From: Peromyscus leucopus
Lineage: Eukaryota > Chordata > Mammalia > Rodentia > Cricetidae
DNA length: 64,000 nt
Direction of reading: 5' to 3'
Assembly: GCF_004664715.2 (NCBI RefSeq)
Contig: NC_051071.1
Coordinates: 6,141,062 to 6,205,061, forward strand
Every line of letters starts with the position of its first letter. Position 1 is the stretch's first letter. Both the position numbers and the translations under genes were made by a program. Shown one piece after another: positions 11,970 through 23,890 of the stretch. The notes beneath the pieces were generated by a model. The model was not told the origin of the DNA. It did not search any database and worked only from the letters and a program-made list of their open reading frames with translations.

Positions 11970-12327
11970 TGTAGCCATGTTCTGGCTAAAAGTTTAAATC
12001 CAGCCACGTGTTCCCGCTTGAGCCGAGTTGAGCCTGGGCTCCGGCTTCCATAAGCTCCAGCCATGTGCGTTGGCGTTTCAGCCAAAAGCAGCTCTATTCA
12101 CAGTTGCGTGTAGCTACTGCAATTAGTGGTAGCTCAGGCAGGGCGGGCCTGAGTTGTTCATAGCACCAGCTTTAAGCAAGTAGCTCCAGCTGTGGGTAAC
12201 CACTTATAGCTATGGTCAGTGGGCCTGGGGCCTAGGCCAAGCTAGGCCCGAGCTAGGGAGTCAGGCCCACTGCTGTGGGAAACCAGACCGCTGCCAAGCC
12301 AAGCCAAGCAGTTTTTAATGAATTTTT
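11761..12327 (-). mobile_element. ERV2 5' leader region
   Basis: Sequence between the primer binding site and gag of the same element. It is richer in GC than its surroundings, contains a (GA)n tract (11910-11966) and a short CCAAG-type repeat near 12296-12308. The 69-residue minus frame here is mostly Ser-Leu from the GA tract and is not a gene. Confidence 0.6.
11910..11966. repeat. (GA)n microsatellite
   Basis: About 28 GA dinucleotides within the ERV leader, with no more than one interruption. Confidence 0.95.
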
Positions 12328-12343
12328 GCCATGTTGGGTGCCA
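12328..12343 (-). promoter_or_regulatory. Retroviral primer binding site, tRNA-Lys type
   Basis: The minus strand reads TGGCACCCAACATGGC two bases after the LTR end. It differs at a few bases from the site complementary to a lysine tRNA used by HERV-K-like elements, which begins TGGCGCCCAACG. It fixes the polarity of the element. Confidence 0.75.
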
Positions 12344-12345
12344 AA

Positions 12346-12800
12346 TGTAGATGAACAGTCTTATTAAATAAGAAACACAGAGCCAATTGCAGAGTTAAAA
12401 GCCCAAGAGGTCAGAGCAGTAGCTGAGAGCTGAGCTTACCCTTCACTGCCACTACTGTCCTTCCTCTCAGCAAGAGTGCTACTTCCTGTGCATCTGTCTT
12501 TTTATAGACTTTCTGTTCTGCCTTCTCATTGGTTGTAAACCCAACCACATAACCTCCTTGTCACTGCCTGTCTGTACAGACCTCCAGGTCTTCTATGGTT
12601 GGTATTGAGATTCAAGGCGTGTGCCTCCATGCCTTGAACACACAGAGATCTGCCCAGCTCTGCCTCCCAAGTGCTGGGATTAAAGACATGCACCACCACC
12701 GCCCTGTTTCTGCTATGGCTTTAATAGCTCTGACCCCTAGGCAACTTTATTTATTAACATACAAATAAAATCACATTCCAGTACAATTAAAATATCACCA
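12346..12800 (-). mobile_element. ERV2 5' LTR, 455 bp, containing a B1-like segment
   Basis: On the minus strand it starts TGGTGATATT at 12800 and ends CTACA at 12346, next to the primer binding site. A TATA-like CTATAAAAAG lies at about 12501-12510. The part at about 12610-12705 resembles the 5' half of a B1 SINE (GGTGGTGGTGCATG, then TTTAATCCCAGCACTTGGGAG split over two lines of the motif), read in LTR sense. The element belongs to the ERV2 class. It may be of the mys group known from deer mice and relatives, which I infer from class and host and not from a match. The internal part runs left into gag. Confidence 0.75.
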
Positions 12801-12975
12801 TATAGAATGAATGAATCGACAAGCTAATCCAACACATACCAATTCCACTAAAATATGTTTTTACATGGGAAGTCTCTTGTCTGTAATCTATTTTGGTATG
12901 AAATATTGAACCTTATTTTTAATATGTATCTGTTTAGAATTCCTTATTTCATGTTAATTTTGCATTTATTTCTTT

Positions 12976-13120
12976 AGTGTATGTGTGTGTGCATGTGTGT
13001 GTATATCCAATCACTTGGGAGTCTGTTCTCTCTTCCACTGTGAGGGTTCTGGGGACGGGGACATAGGTCCTTGGGTTTGGAGACATGTACCTTTATGTAC
13101 TAGGCTATCTCACTGGCCCA
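12976..13120 (-). mobile_element. B3-like SINE fragment, minus strand
   Basis: A GT-rich start is followed by a pattern like TTCCACTGTGAGGGTTCTGGGGA and an end like GGCTATCTCACTGGCCCA. This matches the antisense 5' end (ACTCAGCGGGTA-type region) of rodent B3/B2-related SINEs. It is diverged. Confidence 0.5.
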
Positions 13121-13525
13121 TTAAATGGCAAATGCTTCCTTTAGGAGCACATTGAAGAAATTCCAGAAAATGTGGGGAAAAGGAGAAAAAAATTATTGCC
13201 AAAATTTCATTTTAATATTTTGTAATGTTGAAAATTTTAGTTTTATAACCATAGTTATGAACAAATGTTTTGGACATATATGTGATATATATTTATTGTC
13301 TCCTAAGTTAATATTATATGAACATTTTCATGTTATCACAGTGTTAATAGATATTTGTCATAGTTGCATAATATTCTGTTATTAGTTATATAATTTTTCT
13401 TTCTGCAGTGACACTTTTCTGCTTTTTCTATCATAAGTAGTACCACAATAATATCTATATACATAAAGATTTTACCTGAGTTTTTATCATAATGATAAAT
13501 TTCTCCAAGTGAATCTTTGGCTCAA

Positions 13526-13527
<2 letters not shown>
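13121..13527. other. AT-rich sequence, nothing recognised
   Basis: No repeat or convincing open frame; the 86-residue plus frame at 13125 has no family signature. Confidence 0.5.
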
Positions 13528-13567
<40 letters not shown>

Positions 13568-13603
13568 ATATGCTTTATATATATAAATCTCATATATATA
13601 AAC
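13528..13603. repeat. (AT)n microsatellite with degenerate tail
   Basis: About 16 perfect AT units followed by degenerate TATGTATATA and ATATATA stretches. Confidence 0.92.
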
Positions 13604-14094
13604 ATATAGTCAAGTTGTAATAGGATTCTGCTGTTTACACATTTTTATTCTTTGCAACTAGACTTTTCATACTCCTGCTAAAATGCTTATTTAAAATTTC
13701 ACTCCTTAATTACTTGTCCTTCAACCCTACAAGAATATTGATGGTGTGTAAATAGATCTATAGTGTATACATTTTTATAAAATATATGTGTATTAAAAAC
13801 TGTTAAAAGAAACCAAGTTGGTGGCAGGGTCTGCTTTTTACTAACAAAAGCATATTTATTTGGAAGCAGAAAGTTGACAAGTAAAGATTTGAAAAGAAAA
13901 CTTGATGATACGATCTTTGAGGCCAGAGGCCGTCTGTTTGAATCAGTGACACTATTTTTGGTATGCCTTTCTTTGTCATTCCTCAGCAAATAAGAAAATA
14001 TTCTTAATTTCTTAATCTTGAGTAAGAAAACAATTCCAGCTGAGCGGGAACAGTTGCCTCTGCAGATGGAAATTTACATACCCTTTACGTGAAC
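13604..14094. other. Single-copy sequence, nothing recognised
   Basis: A 96-codon minus frame (13699-13989) has no domain signature and ordinary composition. Confidence 0.45.
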
Positions 14095-14135
14095 AAAAAA
14101 CAAACAAACAAACAAACAAACAAACAAACAAACAA
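14095..14135. repeat. (AAAC)n microsatellite, about 10 units
   Basis: Perfect CAAA/AAAC tetranucleotide tandem. It produces the FVCLFVCL run in minus-strand frames. Confidence 0.95.
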
Positions 14136-15239
14136 CTTTTCCCCAGGGGTAAGTGCAGATGAACATCTCTCATCTCCCTCACTTGCTGTCTGTTGGCCAA
14201 ATGTATGTGAAGGGAATGTGCTCCCTGTGGCCCACAGGGTTGGCTCCGAGCTGTAATTAAATTCTTCCTCCAAATTTCCACAGAAGTACTGTCTGCTTAC
14301 AGAGAAGATATTTCTGTGTTTGTAGTGTCTGTTCAGAGTCTGAGAGCTGATACCTTACAGGAAACAATCCATCCTGATTTCTGGAATCACTTTGTTCAGC
14401 TTCCTGGATTTCAGGTCGGAATGAAAGAGAAGATACCAGTGGCTGAACCTTAACTGGTTTTTCTGTACTTGATGAGAATTCAAACCACTAAGAGCCTGAT
14501 TTTGTTAAATGGTAAGCACTCGTGAAAGGAATAATGTTAAGCAAGGGGAGCTGCCTGCCAGCCTTGCGGTCAGCGGCTCTGCTCTGGGCTGATTACTTAA
14601 GTCTATGTTTTTCCTAAATCAGTCATGAACCAGTAATTATCAAGTTTTGCAATACTAGGCGAGACCCTTGAGAATAGCAAATGATTTGGAGTGTTAAGTT
14701 GATAGCTTTTTTTGAAAAGAAACAATTTGCCTTCTCTTGATGGATTTCTCTGGGCCCTGGGCAGAACCTGTGTTAGTATTATGGGCTTTGCCTGTAGAAT
14801 TACATTCATAATGATCAAACACCATATATTTGCTTCATTTCATCTAAAATGCTATTATTATGTGGTGTATTGATTTCATTTCCATTCATTTGTCTTAACT
14901 AATTAAACCAAATTCAGTGAGGGGAGGGGGAGGAGAAAGATGGGAAAAGAAGTCATGATGGAAATGTAGGAATGAAGATTATTTTATTTTATTTAGTTTC
15001 TTCCAACGAGGTATGAAATGACCTGCCAATAGCCTCTTCTCCTGTGAGAAGTTCTTCTTTGTTCACTGGCACTGAGAGCTCAGAGCAGGAAGGGACCTTG
15101 TGCAAAGTTGCTAAGCTAGTGTGTTGCTTTCTGAAGCTCATAGGAGTTCAGTGTCTCGTCTCAGAATTGGTTAGGTCTAGATTCAAACCTTGCTCTCTTT
15201 CTTACTTGAAGAGTTACAACAATAAGAATTACAGCCAGT
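14136..15239. other. Single-copy sequence, nothing recognised
   Basis: Moderate base composition, short chance frames only. No SINE, LTR or RNA gene seen. Confidence 0.45.
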
Positions 15240-15765
15240 GCAGTGACTCGGTGTCAGGATCAGGAAATGACATCCTTTGCCAGTTGTTGTGATGCCATGC
15301 CAGGTTTTCAAACAACTTGCTTCTTGGGATGGACCCTCAGACAACATTCCTCTTTTCCAGTCCATCCTTGAGGCTGTGCATCATACTCAGGAGGCCCTTG
15401 TGACTGGTCCATCCATAAACTGCTGCTTTTCTTCTGGAGGAAGTATTCCTGAATACATCTTTGGCAATGTCTTTGCCTGAAGGATCCTCAGAGTCATGTA
15501 CAACCAGGATGGCCCCTGACTTGGGCTCTCCAGGAGTGGTACTAGAGGGATTTCTGATGGTTCCCTAGAGTCCTGCTGCTCACTTCGTCGACGGGTGACA
15601 TGTTTTGATAGGTCTTTGTCTAATGACCATGAATCCCTTGTGCTCTGACATTCTGAGGCTCTCGGACATCCTGACTACATTCTGTCTGTTCAGGCTCTTG
15701 GTGGTAGTTGCATCTTCCCATCCTCTAGTTCCTTGCCAACATTTATTTGGGCTCTGGTATTTCAA
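15240..15765 (-). pseudogene. Candidate decayed coding sequence (possible processed pseudogene)
   Basis: Reading the minus strand, protein-like stretches follow one another in different frames. A basic, Ser-rich segment lies near 15640-15560. A segment containing PPEEKQQFMDGPVTRA lies near 15440-15392. A segment with PPEYDAQPQGWTGKEECCL then follows after a frame change near 15390. The pattern of complementary open segments joined by small frameshifts looks like a broken gene. I do not recognise the parent protein. No poly(A) tail or target duplication is obvious, so chance remains possible. Confidence 0.25.
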
Positions 15766-15840
15766 ATGAGCCTAACAATTTCTGCTGCTCAGCGTGGTGG
15801 GGGTGTTGTAATGTGGTTGCCCAGATATGTCTACTGGGCT

Positions 15841-15885
15841 GTGTGTGTGCACATGTACATGCCTGCATGTGTGTGTGTGTGTGAA

Positions 15886-15929
<44 letters not shown>

Positions 15930-15932
15930 CAC
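15841..15932. repeat. Degenerate (GT)n microsatellite ending in (GC)n
   Basis: GT tracts with interruptions run to 15922, followed by GCGCGCGC, a Z-DNA-prone alternation. It yields Cys-Val and Thr-His runs in open frames on both strands. Confidence 0.93.
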
Positions 15933-17977
15933 AGAAGTTCTCACAGTCACAGGATTGGCAGGGAGCCCACTGGTCGTTGAACGTTTGCATCACCTCTACA
16001 AGATCATTGCCAAGTAATTTTCTAGCTTTACTGGAAACTTGCTATCTCCCAAGGAGGTTAATTGTGGCTAGGGCAGTTCTGACTGGTGGGAAATTCTCAT
16101 CCCTATTCAGGGCTACCTATCCCCATATCGAGTAAAAAAGAATTGCTATTAATTAGATGCCCCAGAGTCTTTTCAGCATTGACTTAATGTGAGATCTCTG
16201 GGAGGAACACTGATTTAAATTTGCAAAATTTTGTGGACACTGCCTTTTGCTGCTGAGTGCTGCCTGATGTCATCAGCAGACCTGGAGTGGGCATTTAATG
16301 TAAAACACTTGTTGGACGAAACTGAGCTCTGTTGAGGAGAAGGCAGTGAAGCTTGGGGTACAGTGCTTACAGCATGTGTCATTGTTTTGGCAGCTACTTC
16401 CCTCAGCTCCTAGCTATTTTATATACACAAGCCTTGCCTACACAGCTAGTTTTTAAGCTCCTCGGGGTGTGGACTTGTCCTGAGGTGCAGTCTCTAATAA
16501 GCCTGACTTGTGACCTCAAATTCACACTAAAACTTAATGAGATAGTGAAAGCACAAGAGCAACCAGCCCAGTCCCAGAGAAGGGGCTGCTTTCCTTCTTT
16601 GCCCTAGATGCTGTCCTGGTGGTTGTGGTAGATAATGGTGGGTTAGTGTGGTGAATGAACCCAGCACCAGGGCTGTCTTACTGTGAATCTTAGACTGATC
16701 ACCCAACACAAGTTTTCCTAGGCTAGTTTACAAAATCCTACTCCATTTCTACTTTTGACATAGTGCTGTCCACTGGCAGAGCTAAAGTAGGGGTTAACTT
16801 GATGCTTGGGTGTTGGTTTGGCAATCTGACAACCACATACCAGGAACACCCTTCTCCACTCATTTGCCTGCTGCCTGCTTCCTCATTCTTCAGCGTCAGC
16901 AGGATTGATTTTTTTTTTCTTTGTGGAACCTTCCAGATTGACCCAGGCAGAGGACCCACCTTGGATTCCTTGCTTTCAGGGTATTGTGGACTGTCTGGTC
17001 TTCACCCATGCAACACTGTAGAGGTACTGTTTGCTTCTGCCACCATTCCCCATGTTCTTCAGGAGGAAAGAGGCTGACTCTCATCTCTCTCTGTTTCTAC
17101 TGTGCTAAAGACAACACAAAAGAGGGAGATTTCTGAAGGAATCACTTTCGGAATAAGTAGCTTGTTCCCAAAGAGAAGTGCATTTCCAAGTGCTAGAAAA
17201 TGTTACAAAGAAATTTGTGAAACATGCCATTTATTTTTGAAGTTGAGGATTACTTACACTGTTCTGTGCATATTCAGAGCTTTGTCCATTCTAGCTGTGG
17301 CTAAATTATATGCTTTCAGTTAGCCACAGTGAGGGTCTTGTGGTCTGGACAATCCATGAACTGAAACAGAAACAAAGCAAAGAAGTCCTGCCTTCAGGAT
17401 ATAGAATCACTGCAGATGTGTGCCAAGAGGGTACCGTATGGCAGTAGAATGTAGTGTCCCCTGGGTATGGCAAGCAAGTACAAGTCAGGAAAGCAATTGA
17501 CTTCCCAGTCTGAATGAATAAATGAGAATGTACATCAGGAGGTGAGGAATGGGTGTGCGAAGAGTGTCCGGGCACTGGAGTTCTTCTTCCACAACTAGGA
17601 GAGCATTGCCGTAAAGCCCTTCGTCACTCATTCATTCTTCCACTCAAGTGTTTATTGATGACCTGCTGTGAACATGCTTCTAGGAGGGAAGTGTGTGACC
17701 TTACCATCTTGAAAAAAGAGTATGTCTATTTGTCTATGGAGTGGGAGCTGCAAAAGCTCCTTTTCCAGCACTGGGACTGTAGCTTGACACACATTCCTCC
17801 TTACAATGACACAGTTCCTTTATATGATGTTGGTTTCCAGTTAAGATTTACCCTAGAGATAGGACCAGCAGGAACTTCCAGTGTCAATCAAATCAGCTAC
17901 GGCAAAGGGAAAGTCTAGGGGTTAGGTTACACATCTAGCCTAGGGCTGTTCCTTAAGCCATCAAGAATAGATAAACA
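15933..17977. other. Single-copy sequence, nothing recognised
   Basis: Several frames of 60-121 codons lie on both strands, overlapping one another without family signatures. The longest is 17553-17918 plus. None has a convincing start context or domain. A short T run lies at about 16910-16918. Confidence 0.45.
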
Positions 17978-18085
17978 CTTGGAAGATGGAGGCAGGTGGA
18001 TCTCTAGGAGACTCTGCTCTGGTCTACATAGTGAGCTCCAGCCATAGTGAGCTCCAGTTCATAGTGAGACCCTGACTTAAAAAAG
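17978..18085 (+). mobile_element. Old B1-like SINE fragment
   Basis: The pattern CACTTGGAAGATGGAGGCAG, then GGTGGATCTCT, then CATAGTGAGACCCTGACTTAAAAAA is a diverged B1 body with its A-rich end. A 15-bp piece CATAGTGAGCTCCAG occurs twice within it, a small internal duplication. Confidence 0.65.
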
Positions 18086-20224
18086 TAAAAGGTGGGTGGC
18101 CATACAAAGTAGAGGTATATTTAACAAAGAATAGGACACACTGATTTTCAAAATACTTAATATTTGAAAAATATTTTGTACTTTTAAATACTTCTATAAT
18201 TCATGAGACTCAAAAGTCCTTTGAATTGGTGGTTAGTTTCATATCCTTTGTTCTTTTTTGGATGAGGACATTGGCACACTAGCAATTTAAATGGATGATC
18301 TAACTCCTGGCTTGCCAGTGGCAGAAGCAAAAGGAGAACTATGGGCTGTGACTTCCAGGTCAGTGACATTTACAGTATGGTAGGGCTTTTTCTGTGTAAT
18401 GCTATGGGAATTCAGGAGGACCACCTTTGCTAATAACATGGCCCAGCTCTGATGAACTGGGAAGCAGGATCCATCTATGTCTGGGCATTCCAGAGGGTGT
18501 TCTCACATTGACCAAGAGCCCAAGGATGGGTTTAAGATGCCTGCTTTAAAAACATTTCAATTCTGAATGAGAACATTATCTATTATAAATAGTTTTCTGA
18601 AAATTGGAAATAAATTAGCCATTTTTAAATGTATCTTAGGAATACTCTACTTTTCCCCCTTTGTCAATCACACCATTTTGCTAAATTACCGAGTTTCCAT
18701 AGTGTGCCAGGCACAAGTATAAACAGAGAATGCAGCACTAAATGAAGCAGGCAAAATTTTTTTGGGTTATAAGGCATTTTGTTGCAGTTGAGGAAGGGGT
18801 GTTAGTGAGAGGTCAAATAAAGAAACATGTCAGATGCTGTTCACTGAATTGGAATCAGAGTAGGGAGGGTGTGTGTGTGTGGGGGTGATGTGTGTGTGTG
18901 TAGGGGGCTTAGTACAATTCTAAATAGGATGATTGGGGGAAGGAGTCACAAAACCTTGGAACACATTTTTGTGTCCATTTTAAAAAGTGGTGAAAACCCA
19001 ATTATCAAAGTACCTGTCACTATCAGTAAAATGCACCCCACCCCTCCAGTTGCACATACATATGAAACCTAGTATTTGTTTTTTAAATTAACTCTCAACT
19101 CTTTATGTCCCTGAAAGGCAGTGGATTTATGTTTTTGCAGAAGTACAAAGACATGGAATTTCACTATCACTAATCTCTGCTTGTTTTTATGTTTGCAGAC
19201 CTCCCACTGTTTAACTCAGTGATAAAATTCCACAATAAATTTTGATTTGAAAGTTTTTGGGCTATCACAAAAATGGGAATGACGAATGGAGCCTAGGTGA
19301 TGAGGCAAGTATTTGGCGAATCTCAAAGCACTTAGAGCAAGCTTTATTAAGTGTGGCAGAATCAGATGATCATTACTGTTCATTTTTATCTGGGGTCAAA
19401 CATAATTAAAATAAAACATTTTCTGCGGCTTTCCAAATTAGCCTAACGATTTATTGGTCTCCAAAGATGTTTGTAGATGGTAATCTTGGCACAAAGTTCT
19501 AAACCAGAGGGCTCTCTAGATCTGGAAAGAAATTGAAAAATAATTTGTTTTAAAACAAAACAATATACACTCCAAGAAACACCGTGAGAAAATGCTGTGA
19601 CATGTTGAGAACTCAGTTGAAAGGTGATGTTAAGTTGCATGGCAAGCAGAGGCCCCAGTGCCCATTTCTTCACAGTGGTTTAGAACTCAAAGATTTAGGA
19701 AGAAATGTCCCAGCTGCCCCCTTGTGGCCAAATGGAAGGATTTGCTTCTTTGTTTTAATAGTTTTAGGAAATCATACATTTTCCTACCAGGGCTAGCCAT
19801 GAAATTAAGAACAAAACCTTTCTGCATTTTCAGGTGGGTGGAAAAGACCTTCCTTTCCATAAAAGACCATGTCTATCTGCCAACACACACTTCTCAGTTA
19901 TGCAAACCTCTGGCTCTTGGTAGGTAAGGTCAAATTGTAGCTCCTTCTATACCCCATTACTGGTGCTGGTGTGGATTAAAGAAGAAATCCTCAAGTCTGT
20001 CAAGTACTCATTGTGGAGAGAATAAAGACTCTCTACTAAAGAAGCAGATATTGAAAATGAAGAGTGGAACTGTGACACCGCCCAGCTAAAGCTAAGCCAT
20101 ATGACCTACCCTGAGAGCTTCGACTTCAGTTTTCACATGTATAAAACAAGTAGCTCAAAAGCAACTTCCAATTTTCCTTTTAGCTCCAGAACTGTAGATG
20201 GGAACTGACTGAACAGGTAAGATG
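18086..20224. other. Single-copy sequence, nothing recognised
   Basis: GT-rich patch at about 18869-18902. Other open frames are short and overlapping. No RNA gene seen. Confidence 0.45.
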
Positions 20225-20533
20225 TGATGTCGGTCTGTATGCTGTGAATATGTGTTGCTCTGATTGCTTGATAAATAAAACTGTTTGGTCAATAATGAGG
20301 CAGAATAAAGTTAGGTGGGGCATTCCAACTACAGAGAGAAAGGCAAAGAGAGGAGACCCTGCTAGTTGCCACCAGGAGAAGCAAGATGTAAAGTACTGGT
20401 AAGCTACAAGTCATGTGGCGAAGTTCAGAAGCCTGAACCATTAGTCCATATAGTTTGAAAATAAGCCTCTGTGTGTTTACTTAGATCTGAGTAGCTGTGG
20501 GCCCAGGCAGAATCAGAGAAAACTCCAGCTACA
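20225..20533 (+). mobile_element. ERV2-type solo LTR, about 309 bp, internally shortened
   Basis: It shares blocks in the same order with the 400-bp LTR at 30789-31188. The blocks are TGTGTTGCTCTGATT, ATAAATAAAACTG, GCAAGATGTAA, CTGTGTGTTTACTT, GAGTAGCTGTGGG and a CCAGCTACA end. It lacks about 90 bp in the middle compared with that copy. The bases outside the ends are AAGATG and AAGAGC, only a partial target duplication. No proviral interior is present. Confidence 0.7.
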
Positions 20534-20671
20534 AAGAGCTTCTTGGTCTCTGGGATTTCTTTTCTTCCTGGCCATGTGGCTTTATAATTAGTGAACTAAA
20601 GACCCATTTAGGATCTCAAGCAATGAAAATGTTGAAAATTGCAGAGCTTTAGGGAGATTTGTAGGACTGCT

Positions 20672-21039
20672 TGTCTTAGTTAGGGTTTCTATTGCTGTGA
20701 AGAGACGCCATGACCACAGCAATTCTTGTAAAGGAAAACATTCAATTGTGGTGGCTCGCTTACAGTTTCAGAGGTTCAGTCTATTATCAGCATGGTGGGA
20801 GGGACATGGTAGCATGCAGGCAGACATGGTGATGGATAAGTAGCTGAGAGGCCTACATCTTGCAGGCAACAGGAAGAGAACTAAGACACTGGATGGTATC
20901 TTGAGCATATATGAGACCTCAAAGCATGACTCCATGGTGACAAACTTCTTCCAGCAAGAACACACCTCCCCAAACAAAGCCACACCTCCTAATAGTGCCA
21001 GTCTCTTAGGGTGTCATTTTTTTCTTCAAACCTACCACA
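20672..21039 (-). mobile_element. Rodent MaLR-type LTR, minus strand
   Basis: The plus strand starts TGTCTTAGTTAGGGTTTCTA and later holds AAAACATTCAATTGTGGTGG and CACACCTCCTAATAGTGCCA. These are the reverse complement of a common rodent LTR-like repeat whose sense strand ends in ...CCCTAACTAAGACA. Assignment to the MaLR/ERVL superfamily is from memory of the family and moderately sure. Confidence 0.6.
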
Positions 21040-22104
21040 ATGCACCACTGGCATTGTGAGACTTTTTTAGAAGTTTTTTTTTTTTTCATAGAAGTACTCA
21101 ATTTACTAAGTGTCTGTTTTGTGCAATGCACTATTCTAGGTGCCAGCAAAACAGTATTGGGGTGGGAGTACAGTCATGTTTTGAGATGATTCATGGAGTG
21201 CGACTATAAACTTACATGGTTCTTAAAATAGGAATGGGGACTTGACTTGGCATGAAATGTCCCCAAGGGTCTTTGAAATAGGGGTCATTTTGAAGCTTAG
21301 TAATATAAGCCAAGGAATAAGCTGGGTCTGGAAGTGGAGTCTAGAGCTGAGAGAAGTGTGCCCTTTGCCAAAGCACCCTGTGAATATGTGTGTAGTCCTT
21401 GTGAAAACTACAATTGTGCAGCCATTTCTTGGGAAATCCCAACCAGTCCTTTATCATGTTGGAAATGCCTTTTCTACATTCTCTGTTCGAGTCATAGAAT
21501 GTTTCATTCAAAATGTTTTATTATTTTTTCCCTGGTTTGTTTTTTTAGTTCCTTATATCTGCTTGGATGTATAAAGTAGAGAAACACTCTTGAATTAGGC
21601 AGCACTAATTGTTTTGGATGTGAGAAAACTCAAGCTGTACATTATTAAAATGAAAGTTGACTTTTAGATACATGGACAGACATGTACACATTGCAGGCAC
21701 AGTAAGTTCTCAGAAGACCCCTTGTTGACACAGAACTTTTGCTTTGCTATTTTCAGAACAGCACACACATCATCAGCTTTGTAGCCATTAGATGCGGGTT
21801 AGATAGAACATTTGAACTCCCTTCAACTTGGCAAGAAGAGCGGCTTGGAGTCCAATGATTCGTTTTAGGGTGGTGTTTGGGGAATGACAAAGTCTTTCAG
21901 AATCATTCAGGGCATTCCAAAGGGAACTGGGGAGTGGTTGAGATGGCTTGTGTGCTTCTGGGAATGCATGAGGGGAGAGATTAGAGGAAGAAAATGCTTG
22001 TTAAATTCCACTTAGAGATCCGAACATAATCAGTACCACTTCAGGTTTATAATAAAGTGAAATGATAAAAATAAAAACTGGTGATATTTTTTTTCTGTTC
22101 CCAG
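21040..22104. other. Single-copy sequence, nothing recognised
   Basis: Two overlapping plus frames (21242-21574 and 21334-21579) have ordinary composition and no recognisable domain. Confidence 0.45.
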
Positions 22105-22746
22105 TTAACAAAACCGAGTTAAATGAAACCATGAAGGTGAAACAAAATGTATGCTATAAAGAGCTGCTGAGGAAGGATACCAACACTCCCCCTGGTTAAA
22201 GATACATCTGTTAGGGAAACCTCTAGATATAGAGTATGTGATATTTGTGCAAATGGTGACAACATGAATGGCTTTCTTGAATAGCTCATGTAGAGAAGAT
22301 CTGAAGATGACAGTGTGAAGGCAGAATGTGGAATCGAGGTCAATGCATGCCAGGCAGTAGTTTCTGGACTCTGTGGTTTTAGGTAAATTCTTTAATCTGT
22401 TTCTGTAGGGAGCAGAGAAAGCCCTGAGTGAGTAAAGTCCTGAGTACTGTATGTGTTGACCTGAGCCAGGCCACATCAAAGGTCCCAGAGCCCCATGGTT
22501 CCACGGAGAAATGGTAAAGCCATCCATGAGAGACTGAGTGCAAGTGTTGACATTGTGTGTAGAAATGTCCACCATAGCTCCCCCACAGATATTTATGGCC
22601 TGAAGACTGCTCCCCCCCAGATTAGCCAAACCTGCCTTCTTGATCCAGCTGTATACCATAAACCCTGCCTCCTTACTTATCTGCTTGCAATAACCCTGTC
22701 TCTTTGTCCAGCTGTGCAATAACCCTGCCTCTCTGTTCAACTCCAT
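22105..22746 (-). other. Longest non-repetitive open frame, 213 codons, unidentified
   Basis: This minus-strand frame is open for 642 bp and starts with Met at 22746. Its translation has no motif, signal peptide or family signature that I recognise. Part of its 5' end overlaps a local imperfect tandem repeat (about 22650-22745, with CAATAACCCTG repeated). The frame may be chance or decayed transposon sequence. Another frame on the same strand overlaps it (22119-22343). Confidence 0.2.
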
Positions 22747-23613
22747 CTAACAAACATGTGGAGCTTCCAAGGTGCTACAGCTCCTCAGCCAAGAGCCAGA
22801 ACCCTTGACTGCGGATTTCTGCCTCTGCCATCTTTTCTTTACTCTCTCGCTACCCTAGTCATCTCTGGAATCATTTCCTTACTTGTAAATCAAGGCTTTT
22901 GTTTTTTCATAGGCATGACCAGAGATGGCTACAGGCCTTCCTTATGCCACTCTTTCTAGGAGGATTTCACAAGATACATGGCTACTCTTCAAAATCATAT
23001 CTATCAGCAAGGCTTAAATACCTAAAAGAAGAAAACAAATTGTTTGGATGTCATCCTTCAAGTTAAGAAGTATGTGAAAGTTTAGACTCCTTATTCTAGT
23101 TATACCAAGGACAGGACACATTTAACAGTGAGGGCACTCACTGTTGCCTCAGTGCCAACACAAAAACTTTCTTACAGGCTTCTCTTCAGGTGTTAGGATA
23201 TTTGGGTTTATAACTCATACACATCTGTCTGAAAGACTTTCCAAGCATCTTCTCTGCTGGTTGTGATTTGAAGGTGATTGTCAATTACATTTCACTCAGA
23301 CCTCTTATGTTACTTTGTTCTTTAATGCCATTGAAGTATTTCAATCATTTAGTGCATAGTAATGAGCATAGTTCTTGTGTCTTCACAGCTAAGACAGCGT
23401 CTGCTGCATTGTCTGTTTCTATAGCACGAGCTCAAGTGAGTATTCAGATAACAAGTGAAGCAGGCACAACCAAACACGACCACAACATGGGAGACTTTGG
23501 TGAGGTAGAGACCTGAGTCCAGAGAGTAGCTGTCAATTAACATTTGCCCCATTAGCACTTCCTATGTTTTCTGTCAGAAATAGAGATTTAAATGCAACCT
23601 CTCTCCTGGTCTC
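22747..23613. other. Single-copy sequence, nothing recognised
   Basis: No repeat or gene signature seen. Confidence 0.45.
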
Positions 23614-23890
23614 TCTGTATGCATATGATCGTGTGTATGCCTTTGTGTGGAGGCCAGGGTACAACCACAGTGTTGTTCCTCAGATATCTTCTACCTCTTT
23701 TGAGACAAGATTTCTCACCGGTCTAGTACTCACCTACTAGGCTGGGCAGGCTGGTCTCAGGGATATGCTTGTGTCCTCGTTGCTGGGGGTTGAAGTACAC
23801 ACTGCTGCCCTTAGGCATTTGTGTGGGTTGTGGGGACTGTACTCATGTCCTCATGCTTCCAAGGCAAGAACTGAGCCATCTGCCAGTCCC
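23614..23890 (-). mobile_element. B4-like SINE, minus strand, diverged
   Basis: A TG-rich start is followed by GTGTGGAGGCCAGGGTACAAC, TTTTGAGACAAGATTTCTCAC, CTAGGCTGGGCAGGCTGG and an end like GAACTGAGCCATCTGCCAG. This is the layout of antisense rodent B4-type composite SINEs. Confidence 0.55.

Noticed and set aside
11876..12085. Ser-Leu-rich frame as a signal-peptide protein
   Set aside because: The run is a translation of the (GA)n tract in the ERV leader.
15733..16135. Three overlapping frames of 73 to 102 codons
   Set aside because: They owe their length to the (GT)n tract and lie on both strands.
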